Position numbers and translations under genes: made by a program. From contig NZ_CP147012.1 of the NCBI RefSeq assembly GCF_037126285.1, forward strand, positions 3,308,676 to 3,372,675: DNA of 64,000 bases. Reading direction: 5' to 3'. The notes under the pieces were generated by a model. The model had not been told where the DNA came from. It did not search any database and saw only the letters and a program-made list of their open reading frames with translations. Position 1 is the first letter of the stretch, and each line of letters begins with the position of its first letter. The DNA is from Bernardetia sp. MNP-M8. GTDB lineage: Bacteria; Bacteroidota; Bacteroidia; Cytophagales; Bernardetiaceae. Positions 1-8,684 of this stretch are shown here, in pieces.

Positions 1-135
1 AATAAAAAATACAATATGAGCTAAAAAACCTAATACGCCTGCCGTAGAGACAACAGCAAAGTCTTTGTGTTCTTCGATAGTTAAATCTAAATGATGAGGA
101 ACGTCAAATAAAACAGAAAGAGGATTTAATGACAT
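1..135 (-). CDS. Partial membrane protein, N-terminus only
   Basis: An open frame starts with ATG at 133-135 on the minus strand and runs off the left edge, giving 45 residues. It begins MSLNPLSVLFDV and has a charged stretch (LTIEEHKDF) followed by a hydrophobic segment (VLGFLAHIVFFI) that looks like the start of a membrane helix. No family can be named from so short a piece. It is the only feature between the left edge and the terminator at about 320-350. Confidence 0.5.
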   Translation of the reverse strand, partial: MSLNPLSVLFDVPHHLDLTIEEHKDFAVVSTAGVLGFLAHIVFFI

Positions 136-320
136 AGACAATAATAAGTATAAAAAGAAGTCAAATAAAAAGGGAATTGACTATTTTATCAGTTGAAATA
201 GTGAAAGTATAAGGTATTGTAAGTGAGTGTTTTAATAAAGATAGTGAAAAAAAAATCAAATAAAATGTTCTTTTTGAGATTTTATGTGAAGCTAAAATAG
301 CCATCTTGAATTTATACAAT

Positions 321-350
321 AAAAAAAGAGTTTGATTTCTCAAACTCTTT
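321..350 (-). terminator. Rho-independent terminator of the barrel gene
   Basis: GAGTTTGA/TCAAACTC, extended by AAA/TTT, with a four-base loop. Read on the minus strand the stem is followed by a run of T. It lies about 24 bp past the stop of the outer-membrane protein that ends at 374. Confidence 0.75.
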
Positions 351-373
351 CGGAATGCAAAAAATAATATCTT

Positions 374-1036
374 TTAGAAAAAGAAACCAATATCTAAAGA
401 GAAATAATGTAATAAAGCTCTAGGTTGAATTTGAGCATCTTCATCCTTTTTATTAAAACGAGTAAGTCCATTATGATAACTTAGTCCGAAATCTAGTGTT
501 CCGACAGATTCAATATCATATTCTACACCTGCACCTACCAAAAAATCTACACTTAATGGCTGATAAAAATCACTTGTTTTACGGCTTTCATCAGAAACGC
601 TACCAAGTTTTGTAGTAGTTTTTGAAGAAACATTTAACCCAAGTTGTCCTCCAAAAAGCCCACGAATACGTAATCCCTCAGCAATATCTCCAGAACGCAT
701 TTTAAGAGCTAAAGGAACTTCTACAGCTGTGACTTTTGAAGTAGTGGTAATATCAAATCCTTTAACTTTAGTTTCATATCCTTTTGATACGATAAGTACT
801 CCAGTATGAAAGGCTGCACGTTCAGAAAAATTAAAATCTAACATCAAACCACCCGAAAAACCAAGTTTTGAGCTTTTTTCAAGTCCATCAATAGATTTTT
901 TGTCTTCGTCAGTTATTCGTGCATACGAAATAATAGGATTAAATTTTAAACCCAAACGAACAGGAGATTGAGCTAATGCTTTAGAAGAAAAGCCAATAAG
1001 AATAAAAAATAGGGCTAAAAAAGTTAGTTTTCTCAT
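374..1036 (-). CDS. PorT-family outer-membrane beta-barrel protein
   Basis: 220 residues with a clear signal peptide (MRKLTFLALFFILIGFSSKALAQ, cleavage expected after ALAQ). The mature part alternates hydrophobic and polar residues, has the VEVPLALKMR motif typical of the Bacteroidota OMP_b-brl_2/PorT-like group, glycine-rich turns, and ends in aromatic residues (DIGFFF) as outer-membrane barrels do. Its size fits an eight- to ten-stranded barrel. Function is unknown; these proteins are abundant in Bacteroidota and few have a defined role. It lies 49 bp downstream of the coiled-coil gene on the same strand and may be cotranscribed with it; a terminator follows. Confidence 0.8.
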   Translation of the reverse strand: MRKLTFLALFFILIGFSSKALAQSPVRLGLKFNPIISYARITDEDKKSIDGLEKSSKLGFSGGLMLDFNFSERAAFHTGVLIVSKGYETKVKGFDITTTSKVTAVEVPLALKMRSGDIAEGLRIRGLFGGQLGLNVSSKTTTKLGSVSDESRKTSDFYQPLSVDFLVGAGVEYDIESVGTLDFGLSYHNGLTRFNKKDEDAQIQPRALLHYFSLDIGFFF

Positions 1037-1085
1037 AAAAATTAAAGAGTAAATATGATAAAAATTGGATATTAAAAGTTCAAAA

Positions 1086-1772
1086 TTACATAAAAAAACG
1101 TTTCACATCTTGTTTTATCAATTCAAAAGTAGAAATTGTCTTTTCAGAAAGTGTTATTATTTCAGAAGAAGAAACAGATGGTAAAGATAAACTTGGCAAA
1201 GCTAAGGTAGCTGAATTATTCAAAAATTTATCTTTCTGCTTTTCTATACGATGACGAATGTCTATAAGTTGTTCGTTGAGAGTTTCTAAAAGGAGTTCTG
1301 TTTGTGCTAAAGTTTGTTTTTGTTTTTCTTCAAAAGATTCTTTTAGAGCTTTTGTTTCAAAATTTTGCGACGTTTGGGCTACTTGCTTACGTACTTTATC
1401 ACGTAAAGAGGATACAGAAAGTGTAGTAAATAAAGCAAATTGTGTTTCTAGCTTTTGCATAAAATCTTCCATAAAAATCAAGAAATCTTCTATAAAAAAT
1501 GGATTTTCTTCTATAATTGGAAGCATCAAATCATCTAAGAAACTAGCAATTTCTACAATCAAGACTTGTAACTGTTGTTTTTGAGCTTCAAATTTATCTA
1601 ATGTGATTTCTTTTTTGTCTTGTAATTGAGATTGAAAAGATTGAAGTGTTTGTAATTTTGATTGAAGTGAATATTGAAAATTATTTAACATAGACTTGGA
1701 AATAGAACTAACAAATGAAGAATTAGTATTTACTTGTTCATCACTTTGAAAATTATTTTGAGAATCATACAT
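1086..1772 (-). CDS. Coiled-coil protein of unknown function
   Basis: 228 residues, no signal peptide, rich in Q, K, E, L and S. Residues about 25-75 and 125-190 look like long amphipathic helices (for example LQSKLQTLQSFQSQLQ and LLLETLNEQLIDIRHRIE), so a coiled coil is likely. A more hydrophobic middle (about 72-115) contains FLDDLMLPIIEENPFFIEDF. I do not recognise a family. A minus-strand -7-like box (TAAATTTG, plus-strand 1846-1853) lies about 75 bp upstream. The downstream barrel gene is on the same strand 49 bp away. Confidence 0.6.
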   Translation of the reverse strand: MYDSQNNFQSDEQVNTNSSFVSSISKSMLNNFQYSLQSKLQTLQSFQSQLQDKKEITLDKFEAQKQQLQVLIVEIASFLDDLMLPIIEENPFFIEDFLIFMEDFMQKLETQFALFTTLSVSSLRDKVRKQVAQTSQNFETKALKESFEEKQKQTLAQTELLLETLNEQLIDIRHRIEKQKDKFLNNSATLALPSLSLPSVSSSEIITLSEKTISTFELIKQDVKRFFM

Positions 1773-2172
1773 AAAACGGAGTATTTTTAAATAAATGAAT
1801 TTCTTTTTTTGTGTCTGTGTTCTTTTTTATTTCTATTACTTACAGCAAATTTACTGACCTTTTATCAATTTTGAAGCATTTTAAGTTCTATTGACCTATC
1901 AAATAAGCAGAAAATATATACCAAAATCAAAATAAAGAGCAAATAAATTGTACTACTTTTCTGTTTTACAACTAGAAAACTGTAATTTTGTAGCTACAAT
2001 TTCCGTTATACACATGTTACAAAGCTAATTTAAAATCAAGTAGCCATTTTGAGTGATGTAGAATCATTCTGTTTTACATCAAAAATTATCTTGCTTTTCA
2101 ATTTTAGAAATTCTACGAAAAAATAACGTTCTATTTTTTATTTCTATAAATAAGACGTTTCTATCATACATT
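1773..2172. other. 400-bp divergent intergenic region
   Basis: This stretch separates the minus-strand coiled-coil gene from the plus-strand T9SS cargo gene. Apart from promoter-like motifs in each direction (minus -7 box at 1846-1853; plus-strand candidate at 1960-1990) I see no gene, repeat or structured RNA. Confidence 0.5.
1960..1990 (+). promoter_or_regulatory. Candidate Bacteroidota promoter for the T9SS cargo gene
   Basis: TCTG (one mismatch to TTTG) at 1960-1963, 19 bp spacing, then TAATTTTG at 1983-1990, matching TAnnTTTG. It would give a 5' leader of about 175 nt for the gene starting at 2173. The imperfect -33 box makes this tentative. Confidence 0.4.
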
Positions 2173-5100
2173 ATGAATTCAATACAAATACTAAAACATC
2201 ATTTCCCTAAAAGTTTACTCCTTAAAAATAAATTTTCTAATCTGCATACAGTTTGGCAATTTCTGTTCTTAGGTCTTTTTATAGTAGGAATAACAGCTTT
2301 TACATCTCCTTTGCTAGATAAAAAAGCCAAAAACTTTATTTTTGCTTCAAAAGTAGAAAACTCTTTTGCTCAAAATAAGGCTGTTCAGAATTATTTTCCC
2401 ACTTCTTTTTCAAATTCTTTTCTTACCCCACTTTCTAAGGCAGAAATATATCGTTTGATGTGTTTGCCTGATGATTCTTTAGCATTAGTAGAGCTTTATA
2501 ATGCTACTGATGGTGCAAACTGGACAAATCCGTGGACACTTACAGACCCTTGGACTACTTGGGCTGGTGTAGTATTGAACGCAAATGATAGTTGTGTCTT
2601 AGAACTAAATTTGAGTAATCGAAATATAATAGGACAGATTCCTGCATCTATGTTTGGAGGAGATAAATTGAATCAAATCAACCGAATTGATTTATCGAAT
2701 AATCAATTAACAGGTTCTATTCAAACAGGGTTTGGTACTTTGCTTACTTTACAAGAATTAAATTTAGGAAATAATGATTTTACAGGAGAAATTCCTGCTT
2801 CATTAAGTGATTTGTTATTATTACAACGATTAGACTTGAGTTTCAACTCCTTGACTGGTAATTTCCCGACAGGATTGACTGATATTGGAACACTTTCAGC
2901 ACTTACTTTTATTAGTATTGATTCTAACTCTATTGAAAATGTGCCTACTTTTTCAGCAATTCGACCTATTACACTCAATTTTTCGAATAATAGATTAAAA
3001 CTAAATAGTCTTGTTCCGAATAATAAACCTCAATATACTTTTACTTATTCTCCACAAGATAGTATAGGAAGTTTTAAAATTATTAATGTTCCACAAGGAG
3101 GTACTTTTAAAGATACAGTTTCAGTCAATCAAATAAATGGAACAACTACTTACCGTTGGTTTCGTGCAACAAATTTAATAAATCAACAAAGCGATGATAG
3201 TGTTTTGGTCGTAACTAATGCAAATGTAGCCGACCATGAAGGAATTTATACAGCCGAAGTAAAACATACAACAGACGCAACAAATGTAACTCTTAATGTA
3301 ACACTTAATAGAAAACGTTTTTTTGTAAATGTAATTGAATGCCCTTCTAATAATACGATTATTACGCCAGATACAACTATTTGTGAAGGTCAGAGTTTGC
3401 CTACTTTGGTAGGTTCGGATGCAGAGCAAGGAGAAGTTTCGTTTTTCTCTTATCAATGGCAACAGGCTTTAAACGGAGATACAACAAACTGGACAAATGC
3501 AAATAATGGCAACGTTCCAAATTATGCCCTCAATAATGCAGGTATTACTATCGCAGACACAGCTTATTTTAGAAGAATTGTTATTCCTGCTGCTAATCAA
3601 GGGTGTAGTAATGATACAAGCGCAAAAGTAAGAGTAGTTACTTTACCTAATATTACTACAAATACACTTTTTCCATCGATTCAAAATGTTTGTTTGGGAG
3701 TTGTTCCGACTGATATTTATGGAACTACATCAGATTCTTCAGCTACAAGTCTGCTTCGTTATCGTTATCAAGTTTCTTTAGATTCAGGATTGACTTGGAT
3801 TGATAGCCTTCAAACTCAAAATTTTGCTTTTGCAGATACATTACAAAGTGCCGATACAGTTCAGTTTAGAAGAATTGTTACAGGAGCATGTGCGCCTGAT
3901 ACAAGTAATGTAATTACACTTAATTCGATTCCTAGGGTAGTTGCAGATTCTATTTTTGAAAGTCAGACAATTTGTATAGGTACTCGTCCTGATACAATTA
4001 GAGGAGATACTCCAACAGGAGGAGATAGAACTTATAAATATATATGGCAAATAGCGACACGATTAGATACAGCCGATTGGTTGGGTGTAGATTCGACAAG
4101 AAATCGTTTTGTTCCACCTATTGCCAATGATACTTTTTATGTTCGAAGGATAGTTCGAAGTGCCTGTTTTGCTGATACTAGTAATATTGTCGATATTTTT
4201 ATTTCTCCAGATTTAGGAAATGATACTTCTGCTATTACAGCTACACGAACACGTATTTGTGTAGGAGATGCAATTCCTGTCATAAATGGAACTGCTCCAG
4301 TAGCACCAACAGGGTTTAGATATTTGTGGGAAGTTTCTTTAGATTCTACTGTTTGGACGAGTGTAGATTCAGTTCAAAATTATATACCAAGAGATTCACT
4401 GCTTTTTGATACTATTTTTATGCAAATACCTGATAGCTTTTTAGTAAGGCGTTCGGTAGTTGATAGTTGTAGAGCTTATCCAAGTAATGTTGTAAAATTA
4501 TTTATGATAAAGCCTATAGATAGTGCTACTAATTTAATTTCTTATGACAGTACAGGTTTTTGTCAAACCGATACTACTTTTAATTGGGTAATTGATGTAA
4601 CAGAACCAACAGGAGGAACAGGTAATTATAAATATCAATGGCAAGTTTCTTTTGATAGTATAAGATGGGCAGATAGAGATGATTCTATTCGTATTTCTGC
4701 TTTTGATTTGACAGAGTCTACTTACTTTAGACGTTTGGTAATTGATAGTTGTAGTACAGACACAAGTAATGTAGCCTTTATTCCTGTAGTTAATTCTTTT
4801 GGATTGAATGAAATTAGCGTTCCATTTACAGATATTTGTACAGCAGATTCTGCTACCATTACTATTTCAGGTACAGACCCAGAAAGTACAGGTGAGTACA
4901 GTTATTTTTATCAACAATCTAGGGATACAATAGCGTGGTTTAGTAGTTCTACTTTTACATTCAGTACAGGTAGTTTTACTCAAACACATACATTTGTGCC
5001 TGACACACTTTTTGGAGGTTCAAACTATTTTAGAAGGGTTGTTTTAGGAGGTTGTAAAGTGGATACCAGTAACCGAGTTTTTGTTAATGTAGTTTCTGCA

Positions 5101-7026
5101 ATTCGAAATAACTCTATTTCAGAAAGCTTTAGTGGGCAATCACTTTGTGAAGGAGATACAGCTTGGATAATTAGTGCTACTCAGCCAAGAGGAGGAACTG
5201 GCAGATATAGTTATCAATGGCAAGTCTCTTTTGATAGTTTGGCATGGGCAAATAGAGATGATTCTCTGAATATTTCTAACTTTCCTTTAACAGAACCTAC
5301 TTATTTCAGGCGTTTGGTAATCGATAGTTGTAATACAGATACTAGTAATGTTGTCTTTATTCCCGTACGAAAACCATTTGGAATTAATCAAATTACAGAT
5401 ACTTTTCGAGAAATTTGTGTTGGAGATTCTACCAAGATAACAATTACAGGAACAAATCCTGAAAATACAGGTAATTATAGCTATTTTTATGAGCAATCAA
5501 GAGATACTATTGCTTGGTTTAGTAGTGGAACTTTTACATTTAGTACAGGTACATTTACTCAATCTCAAACTTTTGTGCCTGATACATTATATGGGGGAGC
5601 AAATTACTTCCGAAGAGTTGTCTTAGGAGGTTGTCAGCCAGATACGAGTAATAGACTTTTTATAAACATAGTTTTGAATGCAAGAAATAATTTTCTTTTC
5701 GGAAATCAAACTATCTGTCAGGGAGATACAGCTGCAATCATTACAGCAACAAATCCCATTGCAGGAGAAGCAGGAAATATAGAGATATCTTGGCAGATTT
5801 CTACAGATAGTGCCAGTTGGATTCCTGTCGATACAGATACTATAACAGCCTATCAACCTGATATATTACAACAAACTACTTATGTTCGAAGGAGTGTTCG
5901 TTCAGGAAGATGTCCACCTAGTTTTAGTAATGTTATTACTATAAAAGTAATTCAATTCATAGAAAATAATAGAATATCATCACCTCAAACTACAGTCTGT
6001 GAAGGATTTGCAGCCGATACGTTACGAGGAACTTTTCCAACTCAAGGAGGAAATGATAGTACAGCTTATAGATTCTTTTGGCAATCAAGAAAACTAAATG
6101 ATTCGACAGCTCTTTGGCGAACTGTTGGAGGTGACCAAAATTATTTTACAGGCAGAATCAATTTTGATACAGAATATCGTCGTATTGCTCGTGTTTCTTG
6201 TTTTGCAGATACTTCAAATGTTATTTCTCTCAGAATTAATCCTACCATTAAAAATAATGTTATTGATGCTGGTTTTGTAGATTGTAGTTTGGATACTTTG
6301 GGTAGGCTTACTGGAACGGTTCTCTTGGATACACTTAATGATATTGGACAGTTTCGTTATCAATGGCAAAACTCAAGAAATAGAATTAATTGGACAGATA
6401 TTGCTAATACAAATACAGCTAGTTATCTGCCTACCCCAATTGATACCACTACATTTTATAGAAGGTTAGTAATTAATAATTGTTTTACAGATAGTAGTAA
6501 TATTGCTGAAATTACAATCCGTCCAGCTCCGATTTTGGAAATTACTCCAGATACAACTATTAATATTGGTTATGATGTGCAGTTATTTGTTAATGGTGCA
6601 ATAAATTATGTTTGGACACCAGACCCAACGCTAACAGGTGATTCTACTTCTACACCAACCGTAAACCCAACTATCAGTACGATGTACACAGTAAGGGCAG
6701 AAAATATCTATGGTTGCTTTACGTATGATAGTGTTTTTGTAACAGTAATAGGAACACCAAAAGTCAGAACAGTGGATGTAATTACACCAGATGGAAATGG
6801 ACTCAACGATCAACTTTATATAGAAGAGATTGAACGTTATCCAGGTAACGAACTGGTAATTATCAATCGTTGGGGACAAGAAGTATTCCGTAAAAAAGGA
6901 TACAGAAATGATTGGGAAGGAACAAATGAAACAGGAGGAGTACTCCCAGCAGGAACATATTTTTATATTATAAAATTTGACTCTGTCAAAACCATTTTAA
7001 AAGGTTCTTTTGAAATTATTAGATAA
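2173..7026 (+). CDS. Giant T9SS type-B cargo: LRR + Ig-like repeats + gliding-type CTD
   Basis: 1617 residues. An N-terminal hydrophobic segment near residues 30-45 acts as a long signal sequence. Residues about 95-270 are leucine-rich repeats (LNLSNR..GQIPASMF, LDLSNNQLTGSI, LNLGNNDFTGEIP, LDLSFNSLTGNFP). Residues about 390-1500 hold about eleven Ig/PKD-like units of 85-110 residues, each with an early CxGD/CEG-type cysteine and ending in a FRR(I/L/V)V...C..DTSN motif; the paired cysteines suggest a disulfide per unit. The last ~85 residues are a type-B T9SS sorting domain (VITPDGNGLNDQLYI, IINRWGQEVF, DWEGTNETG, PAGTYFYIIK). It is therefore exported and held at or released from the surface, probably as an adhesin or gliding-associated protein. 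The ligand cannot be told. A PorP/SprF-like gene follows. Confidence 0.9.
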   Translation: MNSIQILKHHFPKSLLLKNKFSNLHTVWQFLFLGLFIVGITAFTSPLLDKKAKNFIFASKVENSFAQNKAVQNYFPTSFSNSFLTPLSKAEIYRLMCLPDDSLALVELYNATDGANWTNPWTLTDPWTTWAGVVLNANDSCVLELNLSNRNIIGQIPASMFGGDKLNQINRIDLSNNQLTGSIQTGFGTLLTLQELNLGNNDFTGEIPASLSDLLLLQRLDLSFNSLTGNFPTGLTDIGTLSALTFISIDSNSIENVPTFSAIRPITLNFSNNRLKLNSLVPNNKPQYTFTYSPQDSIGSFKIINVPQGGTFKDTVSVNQINGTTTYRWFRATNLINQQSDDSVLVVTNANVADHEGIYTAEVKHTTDATNVTLNVTLNRKRFFVNVIECPSNNTIITPDTTICEGQSLPTLVGSDAEQGEVSFFSYQWQQALNGDTTNWTNANNGNVPNYALNNAGITIADTAYFRRIVIPAANQGCSNDTSAKVRVVTLPNITTNTLFPSIQNVCLGVVPTDIYGTTSDSSATSLLRYRYQVSLDSGLTWIDSLQTQNFAFADTLQSADTVQFRRIVTGACAPDTSNVITLNSIPRVVADSIFESQTICIGTRPDTIRGDTPTGGDRTYKYIWQIATRLDTADWLGVDSTRNRFVPPIANDTFYVRRIVRSACFADTSNIVDIFISPDLGNDTSAITATRTRICVGDAIPVINGTAPVAPTGFRYLWEVSLDSTVWTSVDSVQNYIPRDSLLFDTIFMQIPDSFLVRRSVVDSCRAYPSNVVKLFMIKPIDSATNLISYDSTGFCQTDTTFNWVIDVTEPTGGTGNYKYQWQVSFDSIRWADRDDSIRISAFDLTESTYFRRLVIDSCSTDTSNVAFIPVVNSFGLNEISVPFTDICTADSATITISGTDPESTGEYSYFYQQSRDTIAWFSSSTFTFSTGSFTQTHTFVPDTLFGGSNYFRRVVLGGCKVDTSNRVFVNVVSAIRNNSISESFSGQSLCEGDTAWIISATQPRGGTGRYSYQWQVSFDSLAWANRDDSLNISNFPLTEPTYFRRLVIDSCNTDTSNVVFIPVRKPFGINQITDTFREICVGDSTKITITGTNPENTGNYSYFYEQSRDTIAWFSSGTFTFSTGTFTQSQTFVPDTLYGGANYFRRVVLGGCQPDTSNRLFINIVLNARNNFLFGNQTICQGDTAAIITATNPIAGEAGNIEISWQISTDSASWIPVDTDTITAYQPDILQQTTYVRRSVRSGRCPPSFSNVITIKVIQFIENNRISSPQTTVCEGFAADTLRGTFPTQGGNDSTAYRFFWQSRKLNDSTALWRTVGGDQNYFTGRINFDTEYRRIARVSCFADTSNVISLRINPTIKNNVIDAGFVDCSLDTLGRLTGTVLLDTLNDIGQFRYQWQNSRNRINWTDIANTNTASYLPTPIDTTTFYRRLVINNCFTDSSNIAEITIRPAPILEITPDTTINIGYDVQLFVNGAINYVWTPDPTLTGDSTSTPTVNPTISTMYTVRAENIYGCFTYDSVFVTVIGTPKVRTVDVITPDGNGLNDQLYIEEIERYPGNELVIINRWGQEVFRKKGYRNDWEGTNETGGVLPAGTYFYIIKFDSVKTILKGSFEIIR
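4606..5674 (+). repeat. Internal two-unit tandem duplication in the cargo gene
   Basis: Two consecutive Ig-like units (about 4606-5095) are repeated with a 579-bp offset (193 codons) at about 5185-5674. Both copies share stretches such as YQWQVSFDS, YFRRLVIDSC, QSRDTIAWFSS and YFRRVVLGGC. The match is far closer than between any other units in the protein, so this is a recent in-frame duplication of a pair. Confidence 0.8.
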
Positions 7027-7034
7027 TGAATGAT

Positions 7035-7072
7035 AAACCTAGTTTATATATCAACATTTAAACTAGGTTTTA
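7035..7072 (+). terminator. Hairpin terminator after the T9SS cargo gene
   Basis: AAACCTAGTTTA pairs perfectly with TAAACTAGGTTT, with a 12-base loop, directly after the stop codon at 7026. The T-run is short, so termination between cargo and porP-like gene may be partial. Confidence 0.65.
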
Positions 7073-7130
7073 AAACAAAAAAAAGCCGTTGTTTGCGAAC
7101 ACTCAAACAATATAATTCGACTCTTATTTT

Positions 7131-8240
7131 ATGAAACAGATAGTACAAACATCTTCAAAATCTATTTTACATCTCTTATTAAATTTCTTTTTGAGTATTT
7201 CATTAGGAATTATGATTTTAGGAATAAATAGTTTTTCAAGTCAATCTTTAGCTCAACAAGTACCAGTGTATAGTCAGTATTTTTCACATCCTTTTGTGCA
7301 AAATCCAGCTTGGACAGGACGATCTGATTATAGTTCAGTTTTCTTGACCTATCGCTCTCAATGGGCAGGTTTTGAAGATGCTCCCAAAACAGTTCTATTA
7401 ACAATAGATTTACCTTTTTATGAATATCGTTCTGGCTTAGGTTTTTTTATTCAACAAGATGAGATAAAGAGTACAAGTCGTACAAAAGCAATGGTTTCGT
7501 ATGGTTATCACGTTTTAGGGCAATATGAAAACAGTTCGAAGTTATCTTTTGGTTTGATGGGAGGACTTGTTTATAATCAAATTAATTTTGATGATTGGTA
7601 TATTAGACATCCAACAGACCCTGTTTTACTTAACAATACAGGTAATTATGTAGGTTTTGAGGTTGGTTTTGGTGCAAGCTATACATTTAAAAAATATTTA
7701 GAAATTGGACTTTCTGTTCCTCAATTATTAAATCCTGCTTTTAGTCCTGAAGATGAAACAGATGATAATATTCGACTTCAAAATCATTTTATGTTATCTC
7801 TTCGTGGAATGATTCCTGCTGGGGCTGGAGAGTTTCGTCCAATGGCTGTTGTTAGGCAAGTGCCTAATGTTCCTATTCAATATGAAGGTGGCTTACAATA
7901 TATGTATGATAATACTTTTTGGGTAAGTGGTGCATACCGTAGCAATTATGCAATTAATGTTGGAGCAGGCGTAAATTATGGGCGTTTTAGCTTTGGTTAT
8001 GTTAGAGATTTTCCAATTGGAGATATAGTAGGAGCATTTGGAAGTACAAATGAACTGATGTTAGGATATAAATTTAATGAGCTTCCAACGGCAGATTATG
8101 AAGGAAAACGAGGCTATGGACGGGGACTTATTCGGAAGAAAAAATACCATCCTTCTCGTCCAGGACCTTTGATGAAAAAATATCCTAAGCAACCTAAAAA
8201 GAAAAAGCCAAAAGCAAAAGGAAAATATCGTAGGTTCTAA
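7131..8240 (+). CDS. PorP/SprF-family T9SS membrane protein
   Basis: 369 residues with an N-terminal signal peptide ending near SLAQQ. The start of the mature part (VPVYSQYFSHPFVQNPAWTGR) is the characteristic opening of the PorP/SprF family (Q-x-x-NPA-x-TG), followed by SSVFLTYRSQWAGF and a predicted 14-strand outer-membrane barrel. Family members sit beside the gene of a type-B CTD cargo and are needed to export or anchor it at the surface, as SprF does for SprB; that fits this position 104 bp after the giant cargo gene. After the last strand (ELMLGYKFNE) there is a 50-residue tail very rich in K, P and R (residues about 325-369), which is not part of the barrel and is probably periplasmic. 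Confidence 0.9.
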   Translation: MKQIVQTSSKSILHLLLNFFLSISLGIMILGINSFSSQSLAQQVPVYSQYFSHPFVQNPAWTGRSDYSSVFLTYRSQWAGFEDAPKTVLLTIDLPFYEYRSGLGFFIQQDEIKSTSRTKAMVSYGYHVLGQYENSSKLSFGLMGGLVYNQINFDDWYIRHPTDPVLLNNTGNYVGFEVGFGASYTFKKYLEIGLSVPQLLNPAFSPEDETDDNIRLQNHFMLSLRGMIPAGAGEFRPMAVVRQVPNVPIQYEGGLQYMYDNTFWVSGAYRSNYAINVGAGVNYGRFSFGYVRDFPIGDIVGAFGSTNELMLGYKFNELPTADYEGKRGYGRGLIRKKKYHPSRPGPLMKKYPKQPKKKKPKAKGKYRRF

Positions 8241-8684
8241 TAATCTAAAAAACTTTATGAATGAGAGTAAAATTATAATCTTATTTATAAAGTTTTTTTT
8301 ATGAAATCAAGTATTCCATCACAACAATAAATCTATTTTCAATTTTCTACTAAAAATACTTTGTATTACCAAAATGAAAGTGTAAATTAGGTTAGCTTTT
8401 CGACAAAAGCTGAAATTAATAGATATAAAAAACCTAATGTTATTTTTGTTGTTAGTATAAAACTACTTCAGTTTGTTTTTAATCAAAAACTGTTTAAATA
8501 ACTTGATCAACCATTTATTATAAAAAATAAATTATCGAAACAATTCTATCCTATCCGTATAAATCTAGTGTTTTTATTCGTTATCTCTTTTGAGACTAGT
8601 AAAGTAAGTTGAGCAAAATGACCTACACAAACTAAGAAATAAAGAAAAAATAGTATGAGATTTATATAAAATATATACGTATTT
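8241..8684. other. 444-bp intergenic region with terminator
   Basis: Contains the porP-like terminator at 8247-8300. The rest, up to the channel gene, is AT-rich with no convincing gene. A minus-strand open frame that begins inside the channel gene and reads into this region is regarded as a shadow. Confidence 0.5.
8247..8300 (+). terminator. Terminator after the PorP-like gene
   Basis: AAAAAACTTTAT (8247-8258) pairs with ATAAAGTTTTTT (8287-8298), long AT-rich loop, then a T-run. It sits just after the stop codon at 8240. Confidence 0.6.

Noticed and set aside
161-343. 60-codon minus-strand frame near the left edge
   Set aside because: It overlaps the terminator of the barrel gene and translates AT-rich DNA; no domain.
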